Shown here: positions 27,445-36,674 of the stretch, piece by piece
Numbering within the stretch: position 1 is the stretch's first letter
How the letters are laid out: the number at the start of each line of letters is the position of its first letter
Origin: an uncultured Nitrospirota bacterium
GTDB lineage: Bacteria > Nitrospirota > Nitrospiria > Nitrospirales > UBA8639
DNA length: 64,000 nt
NCBI GenBank assembly: GCA_937139405.1
Contig: CAKZPV010000050.1
Span: 151,799-215,798 of the forward strand
Direction of reading: 5' to 3'
Made by a program: the position numbers and the translations under genes
The notes under the pieces: model-generated
The model's database searches: none
The model's input: the letters and a program-made list of their open reading frames with translations, nothing else
Told to the model about the DNA's origin: nothing

Positions 27445-28236
27445 GTGAGTAATGCCTCAGGAAAGCGGAAGGGAGTTCGTCCTAACCGTCCACTCTGGAA
27501 TTTTGGTCAACGTCCCAAAGGGCGTACTCATCGCAATAGACGGTTGAGTTGGATTCGAAAAACTCCTTTTAAGATGATCTTGGGTATCATCTGTGTGTTT
27601 CTTCTGTTCGAAATCTTCACGCTTCCCATTTTTTCCATTTTCAGTCTTGATACGGATAATCCAAAGAGGACGGCGCTCATGCAACAGCGCATGGAAGAGG
27701 CCAAGGAACAAGGCAAGAGCATGCGCATCAAGCACCGCTGGGTGCCCTTATCAAAAATCCCTAAGCATGTCAGAATGGCAGTCTTAGTAGCAGAAGATGG
27801 CGCATTCTTTTCTCATGCTGGAGTGGATTGGCATGAAGTCGGGGAATCGTTGGAAACTAACTGGGAACAGGGGAGAATTGTCAGGGGGGGCTCAACAATT
27901 ACGCAACAGTTGGCAAAAAATCTTTATCTTTCGACTTCACGCGATCCTATCCGAAAATTGAAGGAACTCCTGATCACCTGGATGTTGGAAGCCCGGTTGA
28001 AAAAGAATCGAATTCTCGAACTGTACCTGAACATTATTGAATGGGGGCCAGGGGTGTTCGGCATCGAAGCCGCCGCGCAACGCCACTTTCACAAACCGGC
28101 TGTCCAACTCACGAGAAAAGAAGGCGCCCGGCTGGCAGCCGTCATTCCCAGCCCGCTCCGGCGTCGTCCCACGGACGACAACGACTACGTGAATAACAAA
28201 GCTCAACTAATCCTCAAACGCATGTCCACCCGCTGA
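27445..28236 (+). CDS. mtgA: Monofunctional peptidoglycan glycosyltransferase
   Basis: The 263-residue protein has one N-terminal transmembrane helix (FKMILGIICVFLLFEIFTLPIF) and a GT51 domain. Its motifs are VAEDGAFFSHAGVDW (with the catalytic Glu), GGSTITQQLAKNLYL, and RKLKELLITWMLEARLKKNRILELYLNIIEWG. It polymerises lipid II into glycan strands without a transpeptidase domain. The GTG start at 27445 has AAGGAGA upstream. The N-terminal 35 residues are unusually basic. Confidence 0.95.
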   Translation: MSNASGKRKGVRPNRPLWNFGQRPKGRTHRNRRLSWIRKTPFKMILGIICVFLLFEIFTLPIFSIFSLDTDNPKRTALMQQRMEEAKEQGKSMRIKHRWVPLSKIPKHVRMAVLVAEDGAFFSHAGVDWHEVGESLETNWEQGRIVRGGSTITQQLAKNLYLSTSRDPIRKLKELLITWMLEARLKKNRILELYLNIIEWGPGVFGIEAAAQRHFHKPAVQLTRKEGARLAAVIPSPLRRRPTDDNDYVNNKAQLILKRMSTR

Positions 28237-28577
28237 GCCAGGAGTTTTTCCCCTTTTGTCAAAGGGGGATTTGACCATTTCCGTGAAAAACTCTCGATAA
28301 CCCCGTTCCCTAACCACAGACTCCCTGGTTGACTTATTTCATCAATTTGCCAAGAATCCGCTTGGTCCATTCCTGTCCAAGCAGATTACCCTTGATATGA
28401 GGCAATTGGGTTAATAATCCCTCGGCGATAAACTCTGGGGGGTGTTATACGGATAGAAACTCTAGGATCCACAGCTTAGGCGGATCCATCTAATCATTGT
28501 TAGGTGTCTGTAATAGCGGATTCCATATCTAGCGGATTGGCGTTCCTTGAAAGAGGAGTAAAAAACGGGGGAGGCAA
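28237..28577. repeat. Intergenic region with a nested inverted repeat
   Basis: Just after mtgA a 9-bp outer stem (GAGTTTTTC / GAAAAACTC, 28242-28250 and 28285-28293) encloses an inner CCCCTTT / AAAGGGG hairpin (28250-28267). It may stop transcription or be a mobile palindromic element. The remaining 280 bases show only a GTTAGGT at 28499 and a GGGGGAGG ribosome site for the next gene. Confidence 0.6.
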
Positions 28578-30533
28578 ATGGCGTTACCGGGTGAGCCATG
28601 TGAGATCGAACCGCAATCAAGCTGGACTGAACCGGAGCGGTGGGTTTGGAAGAAGGTTTGCGAAGGTAGAATTGCCAACTTCAATGACGGTGAGAAATAC
28701 GGTGGAAAATGCGACCCGACGCTACTCAAGGCGTGGCAGCAGGACCGAATGCTTCGAAATGGGTTCCTAGAGACGATTCTGCTCCATGAACCCTTTCGGA
28801 GCTGCTTGCCTCGGCAGGGCGTGCAAATAGTCGGGGCTTGGTTTAAAGAACTTTTAGACTTATCCCATGCGATACTTGCTCATCAATTGTCTTTAGAAGG
28901 TTGCCGCTTTGAGATGGGCGCTGATCTCAGTTTTTTTCGAACATCGAAGGTTTTTCTCCTCAAAGGCTCCGTATTCGAAGCTGAGGTCAATCTAATTGGG
29001 GCCAGAGTCGGTGGCTATTTTGATTTGAGCGGCTCCACCTTTAAAGCCAACCTAAATATGAACGCCTTACTCGTCAATCTTTCACTTTTAATGCGTAAAG
29101 TCACAGCACATGGCGAGGTGGATCTGCATGGCGGCAATATCATGGGTCAAATCAGTATGATCGGTGCCCACTTTAAGCGCAAGCTGAACATGAATGGCTT
29201 GCGGGTCAGTGAGCTCCTCTCAATGCGTGACGGAGCCGAGTTTGCAGCCGTAGATTTGACGAGCGCCAATATCGGAGCTGGTCTTGACATGGTCAATTCA
29301 AATTTTACGGATAGCCTGATTTTGGATGGTGCGACAGTCGGCGGGTCTCTTTTTATGAAGGAAGGATCAAGATTTGAAAAAGAGGTCAGCCTTATTAAGG
29401 CTAAGATTGAGGACGACCTAAATATGATCGGCTCCCACTTTAAAGGCGACCTGAACATGAACGGTGCAAGGATAGGTGGGAGTCTCCTAATGCGTGAGAA
29501 GGCTTCGTTTGCAAAGGTAAGTCTTGGCTCGGCGCAAATTTTGGGCAGTGTTGATATGAGAGGATCATGTTTTAAGCGTGCCCTGGAAATGCGTGGCGTA
29601 AATGTCGGTGGGATGCTCACAATGGGCTATGAGGCCAGTTTTAGGGATGCGAATCTTTCTGGGGCAAAGATAGAAGGGGCACTCGAGTTAAGTGGTTCAT
29701 CGATTAATGGCAGGCTGAATATGTTCGGCCTTCGTGTTGGCCAAACCATGCTTGCGGGAAATACACAGTTTGTAGGTGGAGCTGAGGTACAACTGATCTA
29801 TGCCGACATTTCTGGAAATCTTGACATTGCAGGTAGCACCCTTCCTTCCTTCAATCTTACGGGAACTAAGGTCCGAGGGGAGTTTAGGCTCAGTTCAGAA
29901 GAGCATCCCACAATTAAATGGGAACAGAATGCAACTCTGACCCTTCAAAACACGGAAGTAGGAGCTTTGCAAGACAGAATTGGTGCATGGCCTAGTAAAT
30001 TGGAACTTGATGGTTTTAAATATATATCTTTTAGCAGGTTATCCCGCCGTAAAGTTTGCAGTCTTATCGAATGGTTAAAAAAACAGCCGCTATATTCACC
30101 ACAACCGTACGAACAACTAGCAAGCGTTCTTAGGAAAGCAGGTCAGCAGGACAAGGCAAATGAAATTCTTTACGCTGCCTCGGAGAGGGTACGCGATGGT
30201 GCTCGATGGTCCCGTTGGCTCTGGCTGACAATGCTTAAGATATTCATTGGTTATGGATACCGAGTCCTTACTCGTATTTCCTTCTGGGCGTTTACCTTCA
30301 CTGTTCTTGGAATAATTGTGTTAAGGGCATCAGCTGAAGGACCAGCTCATGGGATGCCTTATGGCATTTTCTACAGCTTGGACACGCTATTGCCGATCAT
30401 AGAAATCCGTAAATATCACTCCGGCGTCGATCTTTCGGGCTGGGCGAGATATTACTTTTACTTTCATAAGCTCATGGGTTGGCTCCTGGCGTCGTTCCTG
30501 GTTGCAGGTTTATCGGGTCTCACAAAGAAGTAG
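28578..30533 (+). CDS. Membrane protein with a long beta-helix repeat domain
   Basis: The 651-residue protein starts with ATG after GGGGGAGG. Residues 110-450 consist of about eight units of roughly 44 residues, each with the pattern LNMNGxRVGGSLLMR-x-ASF-x-x-VxLxxAxIxGxLDMxGSxF, which should fold as a right-handed beta-helix. The C-terminal 120 residues hold two membrane helices (FWAFTFTVLGIIVLRA, LMGWLLASFLVAGL) separated by a GIFYSLDTLLPIIEI segment. Similar proteins are poorly characterised. The helix would display a long ordered surface in the cytoplasm. It is preceded by GTTAGGT and followed by an attC-like site, so it may sit on a cassette. Confidence 0.8.
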   Translation: MALPGEPCEIEPQSSWTEPERWVWKKVCEGRIANFNDGEKYGGKCDPTLLKAWQQDRMLRNGFLETILLHEPFRSCLPRQGVQIVGAWFKELLDLSHAILAHQLSLEGCRFEMGADLSFFRTSKVFLLKGSVFEAEVNLIGARVGGYFDLSGSTFKANLNMNALLVNLSLLMRKVTAHGEVDLHGGNIMGQISMIGAHFKRKLNMNGLRVSELLSMRDGAEFAAVDLTSANIGAGLDMVNSNFTDSLILDGATVGGSLFMKEGSRFEKEVSLIKAKIEDDLNMIGSHFKGDLNMNGARIGGSLLMREKASFAKVSLGSAQILGSVDMRGSCFKRALEMRGVNVGGMLTMGYEASFRDANLSGAKIEGALELSGSSINGRLNMFGLRVGQTMLAGNTQFVGGAEVQLIYADISGNLDIAGSTLPSFNLTGTKVRGEFRLSSEEHPTIKWEQNATLTLQNTEVGALQDRIGAWPSKLELDGFKYISFSRLSRRKVCSLIEWLKKQPLYSPQPYEQLASVLRKAGQQDKANEILYAASERVRDGARWSRWLWLTMLKIFIGYGYRVLTRISFWAFTFTVLGIIVLRASAEGPAHGMPYGIFYSLDTLLPIIEIRKYHSGVDLSGWARYYFYFHKLMGWLLASFLVAGLSGLTKK

Positions 30534-30578
30534 TCTCACTGTAGGAAGAAAAAGGACATCCAGTTCCTGGATAAGAGC

Positions 30579-30637
30579 GGTTATCAAATTGTTGTACCGG
30601 ACCGCCTGACGGTAGCCGGTGAAATCAACCGTTAGGC
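30579..30637 (+). repeat. attC-like site (integron cassette recombination site), degenerate
   Basis: The right end reads TCAACC-GTTAGGC, matching the R' core consensus GTTRRRY. Left of it is a stepped hairpin (ACCGG-ACCG-CCTGA-CGGT-AG-CCGGT, 30596-30620) with an outer CGGTT/AACCG pairing. The next gene begins 11 bases after GTTAGGC, as is usual for cassettes. The left R'' end is not recognisable and no integrase is in the window. Confidence 0.5.
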
Positions 30638-30648
30638 ATCACTCGATA

Positions 30649-31014
30649 ATGCGCTATTTGGGATGGGCTTTCGCAATTCTCCTTATACTGCTTGCACCAA
30701 ATCTCCTCTGGCTTGGCACATCTACGCTGAGGATTCAGAACGTCTCTAACTTGCCTGTTGATTCAATCGCATACATAGTATGCGAGACCATTCATCCTGT
30801 TGGCGCGCTAGCGCCTCATCAATCAATCTTCCGCTTCTTGCCTTCCTGTGGAGACGATACTCTGGAAATAGTGATAGGAGAATCAAAGTTTTGCCAGATG
30901 TACGTTGAAGGCGAGCTTTACCACGTGGATGCGATGATCGATACTGTTGGTAGTGTGAAGTGCACATACGATGATCTATTGTCTAGCCTCTTAGTTGTAA
31001 CGGTGTTGTGGTAA
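30649..31014 (+). CDS. Hypothetical membrane-anchored protein
   Basis: The start is taken as ATG 30649 (MRYLGWAFAILLILLAPNLLWLG). The ORF-track GTG at 30619 lies inside the attC-like hairpin. The 121-residue protein has one N-terminal membrane helix and an extracytoplasmic beta-rich domain with four cysteines (IVCETIH, LPSCGDD, SKFCQMY, VKCTYDD), suggesting disulfides. No family is recognised. It looks like a cassette gene because of its position directly after the attC-like site. Confidence 0.65.
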   Translation: MRYLGWAFAILLILLAPNLLWLGTSTLRIQNVSNLPVDSIAYIVCETIHPVGALAPHQSIFRFLPSCGDDTLEIVIGESKFCQMYVEGELYHVDAMIDTVGSVKCTYDDLLSSLLVVTVLW

Positions 31015-31253
31015 TTCCTTACCGACTGATAGTTCGAGCCACAACTCCTCAAGGGAGTATTACACCTCCATTCGAAAATTTAAGGAATAGCAAACAACCC
31101 GTTCTAGAATTACTGAATGGGCCCGTACTCTCTTTTTAATCTTCGTTCCTCAACGTTATCCACATACTTCTCTATGACCTTCAGGCTGTCGCAATTTTGG
31201 CCGATGAATTCCATGGATGATTGGAGATAAGCGGTTTATTAGAGGAATTCACT

Positions 31254-31781
31254 ATGCCTCCTAATGATCAACATCAGGATCTCTATTTCCCCTCCAAGCG
31301 GGACTGGTGGATTGTTGGGTTGATTTGGTTTGGTGTTATCGTGAGTGTGGTGGGCGGAATTGTGCCATTGGTGCTTGGCGGAGCCTTTTGGGTCGAATTG
31401 ATTTTCACGGCAAGTCTGATTGTAGGAATGGATGTGTTGATGTTGTGGGTATTGTACGGCACCGGCTATAGAATCACTTCTGATCGACTTTTGATTCGAT
31501 GCGGACCTTTTACCTTTCCTGTGAACTTAAATAGTATCGATTCTATCACGCCGACGAGGAGCCCTTGGTCTAGCCCCGCCTGTTCCTTAGATCGTTTAAA
31601 AATTGTGTATGGGGTATCTCACCAGAGCATGATGATTTCTCCTGAAGATAAATCCGGCTTTCTAACCGCTATTGTGCAACATTGCCCTTCTTTGATGGTA
31701 TTTCATGGTGGAGTTCGAAAAAAGTTTGATACTACTTCGACTTCGTTCGCTCAGGCGATTCAACCGCAGACGATCATCTAA
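31254..31781 (+). CDS. Membrane protein with a bacterial PH-like domain
   Basis: The start at 31254 (MPPNDQHQDL) is preferred because AGAGGA lies eight bases upstream. The protein (175 residues) has two membrane helices (WWIVGLIWFGVIVSVVGGIVPLVL, LIFTASLIVGMDVLMLWVLYG). A C-terminal PH-like fold follows (YRITSDRLLIRCGPFTFPVNLNSIDSITPTRSPWSSPACSLDRLKI), as in the bPH/YdbT-related group. Function unknown; these proteins often sit in membrane complexes. It is a single gene on the plus strand. Confidence 0.78.
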   Translation: MPPNDQHQDLYFPSKRDWWIVGLIWFGVIVSVVGGIVPLVLGGAFWVELIFTASLIVGMDVLMLWVLYGTGYRITSDRLLIRCGPFTFPVNLNSIDSITPTRSPWSSPACSLDRLKIVYGVSHQSMMISPEDKSGFLTAIVQHCPSLMVFHGGVRKKFDTTSTSFAQAIQPQTII

Positions 31782-31818
31782 GCCAATTCGTTTCCTTCAC
31801 TTTTCCCTTCTTTACTCG

Positions 31819-32010
31819 TTAATCGTTGGGACATGTGCGGTCTAGAATGTAATAGACCGGACAAAATCCTGTGAATCCGCTTTGCAATAGAGTGATGCCT
31901 AAGATTCCTGGTAGCAACAGCCAGAGTGGATTCACATAATAGCCCAGTGCGACGCCTGCAGTGATAAGGGCTCCGGCAATACCATCATGGATTTGTCGTT
32001 TTCGATTCAT
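31819..32010 (-). CDS. DUF2892 small membrane protein
   Basis: The start at 32010 (MNRKRQIHDGIAG) is set by AAAGGAGA upstream. The 63-residue protein has two helices with the DUF2892 pattern: RxIHDGIAGALITAGVALGYY, then WLLLPGILGITLLQSGFTGFCPVYYIL. In other bacteria the domain occurs alone or fused to rhodanese. It contains the conserved G-F-C-P motif. Confidence 0.88.
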   Translation of the reverse strand: MNRKRQIHDGIAGALITAGVALGYYVNPLWLLLPGILGITLLQSGFTGFCPVYYILDRTCPND

Positions 32011-32181
32011 TGAGAAATCTCCTTTGAATGAAGGGATAGGGAAGGGCCAAATCTCTATGGATCTCAACTGGCCTAGTGCATTGAACGTTCAAAGGCACAT
32101 AATGATGCTGGGGGATTTTCTCCTATGTGGCCCCTCAGAGGAGTACACTTTTTGGTGAAGAATTTCTTCAAGGTTTGATGC

Positions 32182-32460
32182 TCATTCCTGAATCAGGAGT
32201 GGTTTATGAAGGAGACGGCGAATCTCTAGTTGCTTGGTTTTTTCCGGAGTCATTGTGTAATTAAAACCGGTATACATGATGATCGGCAAATTGAGATTTA
32301 GGCGATGTCATTCAGTGGATAGATTTTCTCCGGTGATTTTTTGCATGGTTTGATCTGTGATCACGGCATGAAATTGTTAAGGATTGGATTGTAAGGCTTC
32401 TAACGCCATGATGCCGCTGTTACAGACCGTAACGGTATATCCTAAATGTTCGAGAAAATA
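32182..32460 (-). pseudogene. Receiver domain of the adjacent histidine kinase, cut off by in-frame stops
   Basis: Reading on in the kinase frame past its stop gives an intact receiver-domain sequence: YFLEHLGYTVTVCNSGIMALEALQSNP, FHAVITDQTM, LPIIMYTGFN, LLHKPLLIQE, ending at TGA 32182-32184. It is broken only by stops at 32461-32463 (TAA), 32377-32379 (TAA) and 32308-32310 (TGA). The acidic pair (in the kinase C-terminus), phospho-acceptor Asp, Thr and Lys are all kept. There is no frameshift. Each stop is one C-to-T step from CAA or CGA. Confidence 0.88.
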
Positions 32461-34647
32461 TTATCCCATTGTGGAGAGGGACTCTTCGTCATCTACGAAG
32501 AGAATATGCCCCTCTTGTTTTTTGCACTCAGGACGTTCCTGTTTGTTGGAGAAAACAGCTGGGCTGGAATCGAGATAGGGTAGGAATATGTGAAAGGTCG
32601 TTCCTGCTCCCAATTGACTTTCAACTGTCATGGTTCCGTGGTGGGTGACAAGGATGCCATGAGCGACGGATAGGCCCATGCCAGTTCCCTCACCGACGTC
32701 CTTGGTCGTGGAAAAAGGATCAAAAATTCGTGAGAGAGCATGAGACGGCATACCCATTCCGGTATCGGCGATGCTGAGACGGAAATAGGGACCCGGGGTG
32801 AGGTCTGGAAGTTTGCTGATGCTTTCGGTATCTAACAAAAGATGTTCAAGTTTCACCGAAATACTCCCTGGTTTCCCTCGCATGGCATGTTCCGCATTCG
32901 CAAACACACTGATTAAGACCTGATGCAATTGAGTAGGGTCTGCGAGGATCATACTAGGGTCGTCCGAGATGTCAGTGCGGATTTCAATGGTTGTAGGCAA
33001 CGTTGCCCGCATGAGCTCTAGTACTTCCTCAAGAATGGCACGTAGTCGAACCGGTTGATGTATGAGATTGGTTGGTCGACTGAATGTGAGAATTTGTCGG
33101 ATCAGTTCTTTGGCGCGATCGCCGGCCTTGTGGATCTGATTAAGATAAGCCTGAGTGGGATCATCCGGAGCGATTTTGAGTTGGGCTAATTGGCTAAATC
33201 CCAGCATTGTGGTCAAAATATTGTTGAAGTCATGGGCGATTTCACCGGCTAAGGTCCCCATCGCTTCCATTTTTCTGGCCTGCCGTAGCTTCGTGTCACT
33301 TTCCTGTATTGTGTTTTCGGCTTCTTGGCGCCTGGTAATATCGGAAAAGCTGATGACCGCGCCCACAATTTTCCCATGTTCATGAATAGGCGTACAGATA
33401 TAGTCTATAGGAAAGGAAGTTCCGTCTTTACGCCACACTAATTCATTCTCTCCCTGATGTGATTGACCTCGTAAGAATTTCCCATGGAGGGGGCATTCGG
33501 CTCGGATATAGAGCCTGCCATCTTCCTGGGTATGGTGCATGGTTTCATGCATGGGTTTGCCTAAAAGTTCATCAATGTCATAGCCCAGCATTGTTGCGCC
33601 GGCTGGGTTGATAAAAGTGACTTTTCCATGAAGATCTATGCCATAGATCCCTTCGCCGGCAGCATTTAAAATTACTTGCACCTGCCGCCCAACTTTTTCT
33701 AGTTGCTCCGTCGCTAATTTGCGTACTTGGATTTCTGCTTCAAGAGATTGCTTGGTTTCTCGTAAGGTCATTGTTCGTTCTTCAACTGTTTGCTCAAGGG
33801 TTGATGCCGAATTTTGTAAGGCGTGAGATTGCGTCGTGAGAAGGCCAATGGTTTGCGTCACGGTCTGTTCTAACCGTTCCAAATGTCCGTGAGCTTTTGT
33901 GGTTTCGGGTGCTGAATGAGGAACGGGAAGTGTTGCGTTAGGGACATGTGGGTCCGACGTTTCTCGGCCGGTAAGTGTGCCGGGGAGCTCATTGCTGACG
34001 GATTGTAAAATGGAGGGAATATTATTTTTTGACCAATATAAACTGAGAATGCCGGCTCCAATGAGGAGGATTGTCATCAGCGTCATAGTCAAGAACAATT
34101 CCATGTCCTGCTGCTGGACGTTTGCCATTGAAAAGGTCACGCGAATCCAAGCCTCGGCTTCTGCTTGACCCTGGAGGGGTGCTACTATGATGAGGAGCGG
34201 TTCTCCTCTTCCGTTCTCTATATAGCGAGCGACTTTTTCTTGTTGTTGTTTCATCTCCAACCATTGCAGATTCTCAAGGACGAGACCAATGCGGTCGGGA
34301 TGTTTCGAGGCCATGACCATGTTGTCGTTATCGACGATATCTATGCCAAGAATATCCTGACCTTCCGGATAGCTCATGAGTGCTTCTTGAACTTGGTATA
34401 GATTATTTTGGATGGCCGTCGACCCTCCGATAGCAAAAGCCTGTGTGAAGGCTAATCCTTTCGTTTCTGCCGCGTGGTAGAGCATGCTCCGTTGTTTCGA
34501 GAGCATGATGCCCGCTAACACCATCATGATGATGAGAATGATCCCAGATAACAGGAATGTATAACGAAAGCGAAGGCTTCCCTTCCACTTTTCGCGAAGG
34601 CGCGTCAATACAGACAAAGGGGCTTGAGAATGATCCGAATGAGGCAT
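32461..34647 (-). CDS. PAS-containing sensor histidine kinase (former hybrid kinase)
   Basis: The 728-residue inner-membrane kinase has two membrane helices (about 28-50 and 186-206) around a periplasmic sensor. Then come a coiled coil, a PAS domain (about 320-440, with FINPAGATMLGYDIDELLGKPM), an H-box GEIAHDFNNILTTMLGFSQLA, and a catalytic ATPase domain (DPTQLHQVLISVFANAEHAM, DTGMGMPSHALSRIFDPFSTT, GTGMGLSVAHGIL). The end, GHILFVDDEESLSTMG, is the first strand of a receiver domain that the stop codon amputates. The start at 34647 is an ATG. Signal and partner unknown. Confidence 0.92.
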   Translation of the reverse strand: MPHSDHSQAPLSVLTRLREKWKGSLRFRYTFLLSGIILIIMMVLAGIMLSKQRSMLYHAAETKGLAFTQAFAIGGSTAIQNNLYQVQEALMSYPEGQDILGIDIVDNDNMVMASKHPDRIGLVLENLQWLEMKQQQEKVARYIENGRGEPLLIIVAPLQGQAEAEAWIRVTFSMANVQQQDMELFLTMTLMTILLIGAGILSLYWSKNNIPSILQSVSNELPGTLTGRETSDPHVPNATLPVPHSAPETTKAHGHLERLEQTVTQTIGLLTTQSHALQNSASTLEQTVEERTMTLRETKQSLEAEIQVRKLATEQLEKVGRQVQVILNAAGEGIYGIDLHGKVTFINPAGATMLGYDIDELLGKPMHETMHHTQEDGRLYIRAECPLHGKFLRGQSHQGENELVWRKDGTSFPIDYICTPIHEHGKIVGAVISFSDITRRQEAENTIQESDTKLRQARKMEAMGTLAGEIAHDFNNILTTMLGFSQLAQLKIAPDDPTQAYLNQIHKAGDRAKELIRQILTFSRPTNLIHQPVRLRAILEEVLELMRATLPTTIEIRTDISDDPSMILADPTQLHQVLISVFANAEHAMRGKPGSISVKLEHLLLDTESISKLPDLTPGPYFRLSIADTGMGMPSHALSRIFDPFSTTKDVGEGTGMGLSVAHGILVTHHGTMTVESQLGAGTTFHIFLPYLDSSPAVFSNKQERPECKKQEGHILFVDDEESLSTMG

Positions 34648-34790
34648 GGAATGAAAAGGATAAAGCAGATGTCATAGGAAGTAAATACGAGCTTGATTAT
34701 AGGTGTATCTTGACCGTCTTACGGTCGGGAGATAGACTCAAATCATTCGTGATTTCATAGACTGTCGCTTGAGGGCGAGAGAATTAAGAC

Positions 34791-35612
34791 ATGTTCCAAG
34801 ATACAGAAGAACGCCTCATTAAAATTCATTTCACAGGGTCGACACAGAAACTGCATTTGCGTTTGTGTCGGTTGGTTGGGCAAGCGGTGGCTGATTTTTC
34901 GATGATCGAAGATGGGGACACGGTCATGGTCTGTCTGTCCGGAGGAAAAGATAGCTATGGGATGCTGGATATTTTATTGTCCATGCAAGCTCGTGCTCCG
35001 ATTTCTTATACATTGATTGCCGTCAATCTTGATCAAAAACAACCGGGATTTCCTGAGCATATTCTTCCAAGCTATTTGACGAAATTAGGCGTGCCTTTTC
35101 ATATTGAAGAGCAGGATACCTATTCGATTGTGAAAGAGTTGATCCCCGAAGGAAAGACGACGTGTTCCCTCTGTTCGCGATTGCGTCGAGGGATTCTCTA
35201 TGGCCTAGCGGAAAAACTTGGTGCGACCAAAATCGCTTTAGGACATCATCGGGACGATATGATGGAAACTGCCCTCTTAAACTTGCTATTCAATGGGGCG
35301 TTAAAGGCGATGCCACCAAAATTGCGTTCTGATGATGGCAAACATGTAGTAATTCGTCCGTTGGCCTATGTTCGCGAAAGCGATTTAGCTCGATATGGCG
35401 AGCTTCGAGACTTTCCCATCATTCCGTGCGATCTCTGTGGTTCGCAAGAAAATTTAAAACGGCAAGAAGTGAAAGCGCTGCTTAAGGATTGGGGAAATCG
35501 CTATCCTGGTTCTGGGGATAGTATGTTTGCGGCGTTAACAAATGTGAGGCCTAGCCATCTTCTCGACCGGCAATTATTTGATTTTTCCTCGATAGATCGA
35601 TCCGTTCAGTAA
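34791..35612 (+). CDS. ttcA: tRNA 2-thiocytidine biosynthesis protein
   Basis: The 273-residue protein has the ATP PP-loop [13 protein letters not shown], the cluster-ligand CxxC in [12 protein letters not shown], and a later cysteine in IIPCDLCGS. This is the TtcA arrangement that thiolates cytidine 32 of tRNAs with an iron-sulfur cluster. Length is slightly below the E. coli enzyme. It stands alone on the plus strand, divergent from the kinase. Confidence 0.93.
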   Translation: MFQDTEERLIKIHFTGSTQKLHLRLCRLVGQAVADFSMIEDGDTVMVCLSGGKDSYGMLDILLSMQARAPISYTLIAVNLDQKQPGFPEHILPSYLTKLGVPFHIEEQDTYSIVKELIPEGKTTCSLCSRLRRGILYGLAEKLGATKIALGHHRDDMMETALLNLLFNGALKAMPPKLRSDDGKHVVIRPLAYVRESDLARYGELRDFPIIPCDLCGSQENLKRQEVKALLKDWGNRYPGSGDSMFAALTNVRPSHLLDRQLFDFSSIDRSVQ

Positions 35613-35725
35613 CTTAGATTTTCGGTATTTTGGTATACCGGACCTCGGTGCTTCCTTCAATTCTTGAGTCAATCCCCTCTATCGTTTCTCACTGTGGGTG
35701 TATTCGATAGGGAGGGTAATCCCCC

Positions 35726-36205
35726 ATGATTTACCTTCAATTACTTTTCTTGATCATTGTAGCAAATGGTTCGCCCATCATTGGACGGCGCCTTTTGAGG
35801 AATCATTGGGCAAATCCCATTGATGGTGGGATTATCTTCATTGACGGTCTTCCACTTTTGGGAACATCCAAAACCTATCGTGGTGTGCTGTGTTCATTTG
35901 TGGCTACGCCTATTGCGGCCATCGTAATTGGGTTGTCATGGGACGTGGGTCTAATTGTGGCTATTGGGGCGATGACCGGGGATTGTCTTTCAAGTTTTGT
36001 GAAACGTCGTTTGAACTTGCCTTCTTCTGCCATGGCATTAGGTATCGATCAGATTCCAGAAAGTCTCTTCCCCTTGCTGGGAGTGTGGAATCAGCTTTCT
36101 TTAGCATTAGAGGGAATAGCATCAATAGTGATTGGGTTTTTCATCCTAGAGCTGGCACTGTCGATGATATTGTACAAACTTCATATTCGCAGGCATCCCT
36201 ATTAA
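35726..36205 (+). CDS. CDP-archaeol synthase-like membrane protein
   Basis: A 159-residue integral membrane protein with four or five helices. The motifs ANGSPIIGRRL, GLPLLGTSKTYRGV and GDCLSSFVKRRLNL match the bacterial homologues of archaeal CDP-archaeol synthase (CTP-dependent cytidylyltransferase fold). In bacteria the true lipid substrate is unknown. GGGAGGG lies upstream of the ATG. The next gene follows after 15 bases and probably shares the transcript. Confidence 0.9.
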   Translation: MIYLQLLFLIIVANGSPIIGRRLLRNHWANPIDGGIIFIDGLPLLGTSKTYRGVLCSFVATPIAAIVIGLSWDVGLIVAIGAMTGDCLSSFVKRRLNLPSSAMALGIDQIPESLFPLLGVWNQLSLALEGIASIVIGFFILELALSMILYKLHIRRHPY

Positions 36206-36220
36206 CACTCATATAATGTT

Positions 36221-36649
36221 ATGACAGGCGATCCCTCTTCAGACTCGTCTAATACACCACTTATTTCCATTGGCGTGGCTATTGTGGTGGTGTTACTGGT
36301 GCCCGTCGTGCTCTATTCCGTCGGACCAGAAGGGCCATTGAAAGTGGGGGATGTGGTGTTTGCGACAGACCGGCATCGTGTGAAGTTTAGCGATCCCCAA
36401 ATTCCACAACCCCAAGGGTACCGAGGGTTTTGTATTCTGGAGTCGAGAGTGCAGTTGATGATACAGAAAATTGACGCCGTGTCACGGCATGTGATGGTTG
36501 CCGAGCCTATTGGTGTTGAGAAAATCGATATACCGTTTTGTCCTCCTCGAACATCGGTTCTTCTAAAGCCTTATCAGGTAACATTAAAAGCCGACCTCTG
36601 GGGTGGCTTGCGGGATACGCTTTCAAATTTAGTACCTCTGCGAAGATAG
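36221..36649 (+). CDS. Hypothetical single-helix membrane protein
   Basis: A 142-residue protein with one N-terminal membrane helix (ISIGVAIVVVLLVPVVLYSVG). Its extracytoplasmic domain begins LKVGDVVFATDRHRVKF and contains two cysteines (GFCILES, PFCPPR). The opening recalls signal-peptidase-like or OB-fold proteins, but catalytic residues cannot be placed, so I make no functional call. It is 15 bases downstream of the CDP-archaeol synthase-like gene. Confidence 0.65.
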   Translation: MTGDPSSDSSNTPLISIGVAIVVVLLVPVVLYSVGPEGPLKVGDVVFATDRHRVKFSDPQIPQPQGYRGFCILESRVQLMIQKIDAVSRHVMVAEPIGVEKIDIPFCPPRTSVLLKPYQVTLKADLWGGLRDTLSNLVPLRR

Positions 36650-36674
36650 AGGAATGAGGCGGAAAACCGTCAAT

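Noticed and set aside
28308-28505. CCTAAC...GTTAGGT as a complete attC before the beta-helix gene
   Set aside because: The two ends are about 190 bases apart without matching inner stems, so a complete site cannot be claimed.
29147-29620. Minus-strand ORF of 157 residues inside the beta-helix gene
   Set aside because: Long antisense frame created by the repetitive coding sequence of the plus-strand gene; no ribosome site or family.
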